7,884 nucleotides of DNA from Planctomycetia bacterium (GTDB lineage Bacteria; Planctomycetota; Phycisphaerae; Phycisphaerales; SM1A02): NCBI GenBank assembly GCA_009936695.1, contig JAACEA010000362.1, positions 1 to 7,884 of the forward strand, read 5' to 3'. Shown here in pieces: positions 1-6,059 of this stretch (position 1 is the stretch's first letter; each line of letters begins with the position of its first letter). The position numbers and the translations under genes are program-made. A model generated the notes under the pieces. The model had not been told where the DNA came from. It did not search any database and was given only the letters and a program-made list of their open reading frames with translations.

Positions 1-273
1 ATGATCAACCTTTATAGCCACGACCACGACGTCGACACCGAGGAACATCGAGCCATTCTCGAGCGACGGATCGCGGCGATCAGAGCCACGAGCCGGATCC
101 CGATGACCATCGGTGAGCTGGGAACCTGGCTCGAGTCGGCCCGATCGAACGAGCTCGCATCGGTGCGGTGGCGCGATGGCGAAGCGATGGTCGAGGGGAG
201 TCTGGTTCCGGGTACCGTCATCGAGAATCGAGGGGTCAAGAAACGCCCAAGCAACTCGATCAGCCAAAACTAG
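1..273 (+). CDS. C-terminal fragment of a protein cut by the left edge; possibly polysaccharide deacetylase
   Basis: The frame is open from the first base to a TAG at 271-273, giving 90 visible residues. The ATG at base 1 is probably internal, since the protein opens directly with a strand-like stretch (INLYSHDHDVDTEEHRAILE) and no leader. The His/Asp-rich 'LYSHDHDVD', followed by an amphipathic helix and a short 'MTIGELGTWLESAR' segment, resembles the end of NodB-type polysaccharide deacetylases, where a late His lies on the last barrel strand before a closing helix. That assignment is from memory of the family pattern and is weak. The catalytic Asp and the metal-binding HxxxH motif would lie outside the window. 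The gene ends 12 bp before the C5-epimerase-like lipoprotein on the same strand, so the two are probably co-transcribed, and a glycan deacetylase would suit that neighbour. It could equally be an unrelated protein; that a real coding region ends here is more certain than its function. Confidence 0.5.
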   Translation: MINLYSHDHDVDTEEHRAILERRIAAIRATSRIPMTIGELGTWLESARSNELASVRWRDGEAMVEGSLVPGTVIENRGVKKRPSNSISQN

Positions 274-285
274 GATCACAGCGGG

Positions 286-1776
286 ATGCGTCAACCGACC
301 AAAATCACTCACGGCCCCGGTCCGGGGCCATCCACCGTTCGCACGAGGCCGCTCCTAGCGCTGCTCGTCATGGCGGTGATCCTTGCCACGACCACCGGGT
401 GCTCGGACCGATCCAGCCCGACCGAATTGAAGGCGGGGACGTCTGCGAGCAGGCTCCTCGAGGCCACGGAGTCCGTCGGTCTCCCTCCCTTGCCGCCCTA
501 TCGCGCCGAGGTCTACGACTATTACCGCCTGGGCTTCCTCGAGGACGGGTATCCGGGCCGCTGGACCGACGAGGAGGGACTCGTTCCCCATCCGATCTAC
601 GGCACGTACGTCGTGGGCGACTACTTGAACCTATTCGAGCGAACCGGAGATCGACGCTTCCTCGATGCCGCTCGCCGGGTCGCCGACGCGGCGCTGGCGA
701 GGATGGACGACCAGGCCGGCATGCTCCGGTTCTTCTACGAGCCGGAATGGGGCCTCGGATCCTCCGGGGAACGATATGTCTCCGGCCTGACCCAGGCCCA
801 CTACCTCGACCAACTGTCACGGCTTCACGAGCTCTCGGGCGATCCTCGCTACGCGGAGGCGTGCGAGAAGGTGCTCCGATGCCTGGCCACCCGGGTCGAG
901 GAGGGGGGCGTCCTCGCGATGACCCCTCTGGGTCCCGTGATCGAGGAGGCCCCGCATTCGCCCCGGGACCTCGTCCTGAACGGCTGGTTGACCGCCATCC
1001 GCGGTCTCAGACGATATCTCCAACGAACCGAGTCCGATGAAGCGGCATCGCTGCTCGAAGCGAACCTCGCGACTCTGGCCACGATCCTGCCCCTGTATGA
1101 CGCGCCAAGCACGGTGAACTCCCGCTACCGGATCCGTGGATATGGCTACCTTCGCCTGGTCCTCGACGATGCCAAGGGCGTTCGACTGAATCGCCCCACA
1201 CTCGAGATACCCGGTGATGACGTGTATCCGCTGGCGAACGAGATCGACAATCGCTGGCACATGGGTTTCGTCCGGGGCGTCGAGTCCGCGGGCGATCGCT
1301 TCACCGCGACGGAGGATCGGATCCTCCTCAATCTCGTAATGTCGCTCCTGAGCATGCCTGAACCGAACCTGCTCAGGCTCACGATCGAGACACCGAAGGC
1401 GCAGGACCTTGCGATCGAACTCGCCAGGGGCCCCTTCGACCCGCTCCAGTCGGGCCTTCGCACCACGGACTGGAACAAGATCGAGGAGATCGAGCTGCAA
1501 GCGGGTGTGAACGAGATCGAGATCGAACTCGGCTTCAAGGCGATCGATCCGTTCGTGTATCCGACGAACTTTTTGAAGAAGATTGCAGGCCGTCATCACA
1601 ACGTCTATCACTTCGTACACATCGACGGCCTCGAGTCCCTCTGCGACGAATACGGGACCGAGGCGTTCTGCGACTTCGCCGCACGGTGGCGAGGGTACGT
1701 CGAGCAGTGGCCGGACCATCCGGCATACCGGGACGCGGGCATCGAATTCGATCGCTACACGCCGCCTCGGGACTGA
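286..1776 (+). CDS. Lipoprotein of the D-glucuronyl C5-epimerase family with a large insertion
   Basis: 496 residues. The N-terminus has basic Arg19/Arg21, a hydrophobic stretch at about 22-35 and a lipobox-like TTGC with Cys39, so an envelope-anchored lipoprotein is predicted. Residues 75-297 are a helical (alpha/alpha) domain: 'GLTQAHYLDQLSRL' (167-180), 'GGVLAMTPLGPVIEEAP' (207-223), 'LVLNGWLTAIRGL' (229-241) and 'LPLYD' (268-272). These align in order with the C-terminal catalytic domain of heparosan-glucuronate C5-epimerases (GQAxS, EEYP, VLNGF, LPLYD). The family's final 'YHxxHIxxLxxL' motif appears at 441-452, but only after about 140 extra, beta-rich residues (298-437). The Glu before the catalytic Tyr of EEYP is kept (Glu221), but the Tyr is Ala222; the late Tyr is kept as Tyr441. 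The likely role is modification of uronate residues in an exported polysaccharide, though activity is uncertain. ATG 286 follows AGGA (272-275). The 3' end overlaps the opposing gene by 22 bp. Confidence 0.75.
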   Translation: MRQPTKITHGPGPGPSTVRTRPLLALLVMAVILATTTGCSDRSSPTELKAGTSASRLLEATESVGLPPLPPYRAEVYDYYRLGFLEDGYPGRWTDEEGLVPHPIYGTYVVGDYLNLFERTGDRRFLDAARRVADAALARMDDQAGMLRFFYEPEWGLGSSGERYVSGLTQAHYLDQLSRLHELSGDPRYAEACEKVLRCLATRVEEGGVLAMTPLGPVIEEAPHSPRDLVLNGWLTAIRGLRRYLQRTESDEAASLLEANLATLATILPLYDAPSTVNSRYRIRGYGYLRLVLDDAKGVRLNRPTLEIPGDDVYPLANEIDNRWHMGFVRGVESAGDRFTATEDRILLNLVMSLLSMPEPNLLRLTIETPKAQDLAIELARGPFDPLQSGLRTTDWNKIEEIELQAGVNEIEIELGFKAIDPFVYPTNFLKKIAGRHHNVYHFVHIDGLESLCDEYGTEAFCDFAARWRGYVEQWPDHPAYRDAGIEFDRYTPPRD

Positions 1777-2864
1777 CGCCGCGATGCGATGAACGTCGCG
1801 AGACCGAGGGCGAGATGCATCGTCGCCCGAGGCCAATGGGAGGTCTTCTCGTCGCCGAGCCGGTCGAGGACCGCCTCCACGAGCGATCCCGACGCGCGGC
1901 GAAGCGCCACGTCAAGCTGGGGGTCCGCGGATCGGCGCGATGCAAGCCTGAGAGACTCCCCGAGCGACCAGCTCCGTGCCGGGCTCGGGTGCGTGACCAG
2001 GTGCCTGCCCTCACCGCACGGATGCACGAGGAACCCGGGCCGACCTCGAAGATCGCGAGCGACCGGCTCGTCCACGATGTCGAGCTTGTCGACCCATCCG
2101 GCCGGTGCCGAGAATCCGGCCAGCGACTCGAGGATCCACTCAACGACGCGATCCTCGTCGAGACCGTCCTCGACTCCCGCGATCGTGTAGCCCTGGTGAA
2201 GGAGATCGAGCCTCATGGAGTCCCGGTCGTAACACCAGCCGAGGCCAGGAACGCGGGCCGCCGTCACGAGGCTCCTGACGACATCCCGCCGAGGATCCCC
2301 TTCCTCGAGGTGCGACGTCCACGCGGCGAGCACGTTCCAGGGAGTTTGACGCATCCGAGGAGAGAACGTGGGGACTCGCACGGAATCGATCTCCACCTCG
2401 AAATCCCGCTGAGGTCGCTGCAGCCAGGCGAGACCGCGGTCGCGAAGCTCTTCGCCGGCTGGACCGATCTGGGAACTGGCCGCCTTCAAACCCTCGGCAA
2501 CGATGCAGGTGGTGATGACGAATGGCTCGTCGGGACTGACTTCCTTCCATTCGAAGCCGAGACCCCAACCGATGCGCTCGGGATCAAGAGTGATCGCGGT
2601 TGCGGCCAGTCGAGCAACGCTCTCTTCGGCCCAGGTTCGAAGTTCGGCGTCGTCGAAACCCCCGATCTCCAGCATCGTCGCCACCGTGGACAGGAATCGC
2701 CCCTCGGCCATGGGATGGACGCGATCATCGTCGCAATACTCGTCGGGGCCACGACCCCCGGCCTCCGCGAACCAACGAACCTCCAAATCGAGTGCCCGTC
2801 GCGCGCGGGCCGCGACGGATTCCGGCGGCGCCCCCGGCTTCGAATTCGATGAACGAAGCGTCAT
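1755..2864 (-). CDS. Uncharacterised soluble protein, probable alpha/alpha-toroid fold
   Basis: 369 residues, with no signal peptide and no membrane segment visible, so probably cytoplasmic. I do not recognise a named family. Most of the chain consists of amphipathic helices separated by short loops with conserved-looking aromatic and acidic residues: 'GWGLGFEWKE' (99-108), 'TTCIVAEGLKAA' (118-129), 'GLGWCYDRDSMRLDLLHQGYTIAG' in two parts (207-216 and 217-230) and 'SHWPRATMHLALGLA' (342-356). Alternating helices with GW- and DxxHxG-like turns are typical of (alpha/alpha)-barrel proteins, including glycan-modifying enzymes and the disaccharide-reductase or epimerase-like helpers found in polysaccharide loci; that link is inference. 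It is convergent with the C5-epimerase-like gene (22 bp overlap) and divergent from the ABC-type membrane gene (57 bp). The stop is TAG (1755-1757). The ATG at 2864 is the most upstream start and has no clear ribosome-binding site. The coding strand is supported by protein-like composition; the antisense frames are Arg/Ser-rich. Confidence 0.65.
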   Translation of the reverse strand: MTLRSSNSKPGAPPESVAARARRALDLEVRWFAEAGGRGPDEYCDDDRVHPMAEGRFLSTVATMLEIGGFDDAELRTWAEESVARLAATAITLDPERIGWGLGFEWKEVSPDEPFVITTCIVAEGLKAASSQIGPAGEELRDRGLAWLQRPQRDFEVEIDSVRVPTFSPRMRQTPWNVLAAWTSHLEEGDPRRDVVRSLVTAARVPGLGWCYDRDSMRLDLLHQGYTIAGVEDGLDEDRVVEWILESLAGFSAPAGWVDKLDIVDEPVARDLRGRPGFLVHPCGEGRHLVTHPSPARSWSLGESLRLASRRSADPQLDVALRRASGSLVEAVLDRLGDEKTSHWPRATMHLALGLATFIASRRQSRGGV

Positions 2865-2921
2865 TACGGCAAACTATCAGAATCGTGCGGGCTCGAAGTT
2901 TCCCGGTACCTTGGAACTTGA
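2865..2921. promoter_or_regulatory. Divergent intergenic region with imperfect inverted repeat
   Basis: These 57 bp separate two divergent start codons, so both promoters should lie here or just inside the genes. No convincing -35/-10 pair is visible. Close to the rightward gene there is an imperfect inverted repeat, AAGTTTCC (2896-2903) and GGAACTT (2913-2919), with one bulged T. It surrounds the palindrome GGTACC (2905-2910) and ends three bases before ATG 2922. It could be an operator or a translation-controlling hairpin, but an inverted repeat of this size may arise by chance. Confidence 0.3.
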
Positions 2922-4379
2922 ATGCGTATCATCATGAAGATCAATTCGAGAACACCGACGCTCATTCTTTGGTTCTTTCGCCGGATGCTCTCGGTGGCGG
3001 GCACCAGGATCATCGCGTCCACCCTTGCGGGCGGACTCGGCACGGCCGCGACCCTCGGCTCAATCTGGATGATCGTCGCGCTCGCCGTGGATCTCCAGAG
3101 CGAACGGAATCCCGATACAGGTCTGACGATCTCCGTTCGAGACCACATTCTCGTCGAGGGGATCGACTTTGCGACCGCAATCGGCGCGATCGGTGTGGTC
3201 GCGATACTAGCGGCAATCTTCCAATACCTCGGAGACCTGCTCGGCCTCTCCGCGGCGGCGGCGGCCGTGCGACGCATCCGTGCCGAGGCGGCCCAAGCGT
3301 GCAGCAGCAGTGCCGGCGACCGCGTGCTTCGCGAGTCGCAAGCGAAGTCAATTGTCTCCTTCATCCAGATCGTGTCCCGGGAGTGTGGGATGGCAGCGGT
3401 CCAACTCGTCCGCGTCCCGCTCGCGGCACTCACCGTGATCGCCTGCATCACGCTCCTAGGCTTTCTCTCGCCCGCACTCCTGGTGGTGCTCAGTGTTACG
3501 GCTCCCTTCTATCTCCTCGCGATCGGGCTTCTCAACCGACGTTCCCACCAGGATCATCTCGAACACGTCCTCACGGCAGACGCCGTTCGCACCGAACTCC
3601 AGTCCGTAATGGGCGAGACCGATCGCAGACATGCGATGACCGGTGTCGTGCTGGACGAGGAATCGCTCACCCGCGTCGCGAGAAGCGACCGGATTCTTTT
3701 CGGCCGGATCGCCCTCGTCCGCAAGGTGACGCTCGTGAATGCGATCACGACGGCCCTTGTCATCATGGTGATGCTCGTCTCCATGCAAGCCGACATCCTT
3801 GGCCTCGAAGGCGACTGGGGACGCCTTCTCGTTGTGCTATTCGTGCTGAGGTATCTGGCGGCTGCCATCCGGCAGGCGTCGATCGCTTTCAACGTCACGA
3901 GCCGGTTCACGGAGTCGATCAACGCCGCCCGCCGCCTCGAGGATCCCCCTCCAAGACCTCTCGCGGCAACGGACCTTCCCGAGGGACTCGTGATCCTGTC
4001 TAAGCGGATTGACCGCCTCCAAGCGATCCGCGGCATTTCCACGATCGAGCGGGTCGAACCGATCTTCACCGAAGGCGCGATTCACATCGACCTGATTCGG
4101 GAATCGCTCGACGACATCACGGAACCAACAATCGTGCATCAGGCGGGTCTTGACGCCTCAGCGGAGTCGCTTGGCGGACGACCCATCGTCGTCATGGCCC
4201 GCAGCCGAGCCGAGATCGAGTCGATCCGCGGACGCGGCTTCGAGCCCAGAACCGCCGCCGACCTTCGGGTCGACCCCCCGGTCATCAGGGCATGGGCTGA
4301 TGTCTCCGATGAGTTGAACGTCGTTCACCCTCATGAGGATCAAACGGACAACACCGAGTTACTCGACGAAGAGGTCTAG
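2922..4379 (+). CDS. ABC-exporter-type transmembrane protein lacking the ATPase domain
   Basis: 485 residues. About six hydrophobic segments are visible, at roughly 30-58, 85-107, 159-181, 183-204, 266-288 and 300-322. Long polar helices connect them ('AAAAAVRRIRAEAAQACSSS' at 111-130; 'VLDEESLTRVARSDRILFGR' at 243-262), as in the type I/IV ABC exporter membrane domain. The linker after the last helix, 'RYLAAAIRQASIAFNVTSRF' (310-329) then 'TESINAARRLEDPPPRP', matches the usual junction before the nucleotide-binding domain. That domain is absent: no Walker A (GxxGxGK[ST]), no LSGGQ and no Walker B follow. About 140 other residues follow instead, ending in an acidic, Asp/Glu-rich tail. The protein may be a half transporter needing an ATPase from elsewhere, or a repurposed membrane protein, perhaps working on the polysaccharide or its lipid carrier. 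ATG 2922 is the most upstream start; ATG 2934 is an alternative. The ribosome-binding site is weak (TTGGAA at 2911-2916). Confidence 0.7.
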   Translation: MRIIMKINSRTPTLILWFFRRMLSVAGTRIIASTLAGGLGTAATLGSIWMIVALAVDLQSERNPDTGLTISVRDHILVEGIDFATAIGAIGVVAILAAIFQYLGDLLGLSAAAAAVRRIRAEAAQACSSSAGDRVLRESQAKSIVSFIQIVSRECGMAAVQLVRVPLAALTVIACITLLGFLSPALLVVLSVTAPFYLLAIGLLNRRSHQDHLEHVLTADAVRTELQSVMGETDRRHAMTGVVLDEESLTRVARSDRILFGRIALVRKVTLVNAITTALVIMVMLVSMQADILGLEGDWGRLLVVLFVLRYLAAAIRQASIAFNVTSRFTESINAARRLEDPPPRPLAATDLPEGLVILSKRIDRLQAIRGISTIERVEPIFTEGAIHIDLIRESLDDITEPTIVHQAGLDASAESLGGRPIVVMARSRAEIESIRGRGFEPRTAADLRVDPPVIRAWADVSDELNVVHPHEDQTDNTELLDEEV

Positions 4380-4410
4380 GTACCGATCAACACACGGGCA
4401 AGTGGTACCT
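4378..4410. terminator. Candidate bidirectional hairpin after the ABC-type gene
   Basis: AGGTACC (4378-4384, overlapping the TAG stop) and GGTACCT (4404-4410) form a perfect 7-bp inverted repeat with a 19-nt spacer. It lies in the 84-bp gap (4380-4463) between two convergent genes, where terminators are expected. There is no T-run after it on either strand and the loop is long, so it is a weak candidate. A second, shorter stem, CCCG/CGGG at 4450-4461, lies just past the end of the opposing glycosyltransferase gene and may serve that strand. Confidence 0.3.
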
Positions 4411-4463
4411 CACCGACGCAAGCACGGGCTAGAAGCCGACGAATCCAAACCCGAATACGGGCA

Positions 4464-5993
4464 TCATGCCTCTTGTCGGCGAAGGTTGAACAGCGATGCA
4501 TAAAGATCGACCAAGCGACGTGCGTAGACGGCCCAGTTGTCATGCTCGATGTAGGTGCGGCAAGCCTTCTGCATGGTCTCCAGACGCTGCTCGTCAATGC
4601 CGGAGAGAATTTGTGACAACGCGGTTCCGTCCAATTCTTCGGGGATGCATATGCCGATGCCATGGGCATCGATGACCGCTTTCAACTCCGGGAACGGACT
4701 GACCAGCATGGGGACCCCGGCCACCGGATATTCCCAGAGCTTGTTCGGGGAGCAGTACCAGTGGTTCAGACAGGTGTTCTCGTAGGGAATCACCCCGAGA
4801 TCGCCACCACTGGTCCACGACTGGAGCTCCGCCTGCGGCGCGGGAGGAATAAAACGGATGCGGCGACCACCTGGATCCACATTCCGGGCGATGACCTTGA
4901 GATCGTCTTCGATGTTCCCCCAGCCCATCATGACCAGCACCCAGGGTTCCGGCATCTGGGCCGCTGCCCGGACGAGACCTTCAAGTCCACGGTGACGGGC
5001 GAATCCTCCTTGATACAACAAGATCCGCCGGTCAGCCTCGAGGTCCGCTGCCGCTCGGAGAAGTCGGGATGGCGCCAGCGGCTCGTCGTCGAAGATGGTT
5101 GCATTCTTCACCACGACCGCCGGGGGGAGCGAGGGGTATCGTCGAGCATGCTCCCCGGCGATCGAGTCGTTCACGGTGATGAAGCCATCGACCTTGGGTG
5201 ACTCCCTACGCAGGACCCGTTGCCAGATCCGCCGCTTGAGAGGATGCATCTGGGATACCTCTTCGTACAACTCGTGGCTGTCGAAGACCAGAAAAGCGGA
5301 CGCATGAGTCTCACACCATTTCGCGCCGATGGGAAGCATCGGAAGGTCGTGACAATGCACGGCCTGCGGCTTCAGACGGTCAAGTTCTTGCCGATACACC
5401 CTGGAGACGACGAGCTGCTTCCGGGACTGGTGCAAGGTCGACAAGAGGGACGAGACCATGGATCGCGACTTGATCAAAAGCGAACCGATACCTCCACGCA
5501 CAACGCTCCTCGAAGCGACCGCACCGAAGATCTCCCGCTGTTTGATTTTCGAGGATCGGTGGGCCCGCCTCTGGCGAACCAAGAGCCACGCGGCTGCAAG
5601 GAGTGAACCGCCCGCGATCAGGCTCGGCAGCAGTCCGAAGGGCGACATCAGCTCTTCTATCCGATTCAACAAGACTCGCAGCGGCGTGAAGAGGCTGGCG
5701 ACGGCCAGAATGACCATCATCCCAACTCCAAGCATGAGCACTCGCGCGCGTATCCGGTAACGCTGGAGTAGTAGGAGAGGCCCAAGTTTGACCCGATGGA
5801 CCGTTACGTTGTCCGAACGTCGGGTCACTGGATCGCTGCAGCGATTGTCCTGAATTCCGATGATATGGACGTCGAATCCCGCTTCCGCAAGGGAGTCCGC
5901 TTCCTTGAGCACTCGCGCATCGTGGTTCACCGAATTCAGGACCAGGGCGGCTACTCGGGGAGATGGCATTTGTGCGGTTCTTCGCTCGTTCAT
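4464..5993 (-). CDS. GT4-like glycosyltransferase with two inserted membrane helices
   Basis: 509 residues from ATG 5993. The fold is GT-B. The N-terminal motif 'SVNHDARVLKEADSLAEAGF' (21-40) followed by 'DVHIIG' is the usual acceptor-domain start, and 'VHCHDL' (212-217) and 'FDSHELYEE' (237-245) belong to the same domain. The C-terminal nucleotide-sugar domain shows 'LLYQGGFARHRGLEGLVRAA' (325-344) and 'SPNKLWEYPVAGVPMLVSPF' (415-434), with Glu421 at the conserved donor-binding position. Between the two N-terminal blocks sit two hydrophobic helices, about 85-102 and 120-139, and a basic stretch (140-193), which should tie the enzyme to the inner membrane. It probably adds a sugar to a lipid-linked intermediate; donor and acceptor cannot be read from the sequence. 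The frame stays open upstream to 6179, but this would overlap the 2-epimerase gene and the residues there are not family-like. ATG 5969 (MPSPRV) is an equally possible start. It is divergent from the 2-epimerase gene. Confidence 0.85.
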   Translation of the reverse strand: MNERRTAQMPSPRVAALVLNSVNHDARVLKEADSLAEAGFDVHIIGIQDNRCSDPVTRRSDNVTVHRVKLGPLLLLQRYRIRARVLMLGVGMMVILAVASLFTPLRVLLNRIEELMSPFGLLPSLIAGGSLLAAAWLLVRQRRAHRSSKIKQREIFGAVASRSVVRGGIGSLLIKSRSMVSSLLSTLHQSRKQLVVSRVYRQELDRLKPQAVHCHDLPMLPIGAKWCETHASAFLVFDSHELYEEVSQMHPLKRRIWQRVLRRESPKVDGFITVNDSIAGEHARRYPSLPPAVVVKNATIFDDEPLAPSRLLRAAADLEADRRILLYQGGFARHRGLEGLVRAAAQMPEPWVLVMMGWGNIEDDLKVIARNVDPGGRRIRFIPPAPQAELQSWTSGGDLGVIPYENTCLNHWYCSPNKLWEYPVAGVPMLVSPFPELKAVIDAHGIGICIPEELDGTALSQILSGIDEQRLETMQKACRTYIEHDNWAVYARRLVDLYASLFNLRRQEA

Positions 5994-6059
5994 CAGACTT
6001 GGAATACTAACAAGGCTCCAGCCGCAGACCGGCTGCGGCTCCCGTATCCTCTTCCGACC
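5994..6059. promoter_or_regulatory. Divergent intergenic region with perfect 8-bp inverted repeat
   Basis: These 66 bp separate the starts of the glycosyltransferase (leftward) and the 2-epimerase (rightward). AGCCGCAG (6020-6027) and CTGCGGCT (6033-6040) are perfect inverted copies around a 5-nt centre. The position between two divergent starts suits a shared operator, but the same sequence could form an RNA hairpin. Weak -10-like elements are TATCCT (6045-6050) for the rightward gene, very close to its ATG at 6060, and TAGTAT (complement of 6004-6009) for the leftward gene. No good -35 boxes were seen. The stretch before ATG 6060 is pyrimidine-rich with no Shine-Dalgarno sequence, so a leaderless or SD-independent start is possible. 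Confidence 0.4.

Noticed and set aside
817..1836. Leftward open frame of 339 codons opposite the C5-epimerase-like gene
   Set aside because: It is antisense to a gene with clear family motifs, and its own translation shows no recognisable domain. It also runs into the 3' part of the opposing toroid-like gene in another frame.
2600..4003. Long rightward open frame of 467 codons spanning two genes
   Set aside because: The translation is Arg/Pro/His/Ser-rich without domains and it overlaps both the toroid-like gene (opposite strand) and the ABC-type gene (different frame), which are both protein-like. It is a high-GC shadow frame.
2905..4409. GGTACC recurring at 2905, 4379/4380 and 4404, and also near 208
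   Set aside because: A 6-bp palindrome is expected to recur by chance in this length and the flanks do not match, so it is not treated as a repeat family.
4435..4480. GCCGAC/GTCGGC inverted repeat around the end of the leftward glycosyltransferase gene
   Set aside because: The arms are only 6 bp, 34 bases apart, and one lies inside the coding region; too weak to call a terminator by itself.
5796..6059. N-terminal extension of the 2-epimerase to ATG 5796
   Set aside because: It would add 88 residues unlike the family, read through the start of the opposing glycosyltransferase. The family begins at MTLKVLTVVGARPQ, ATG 6060.
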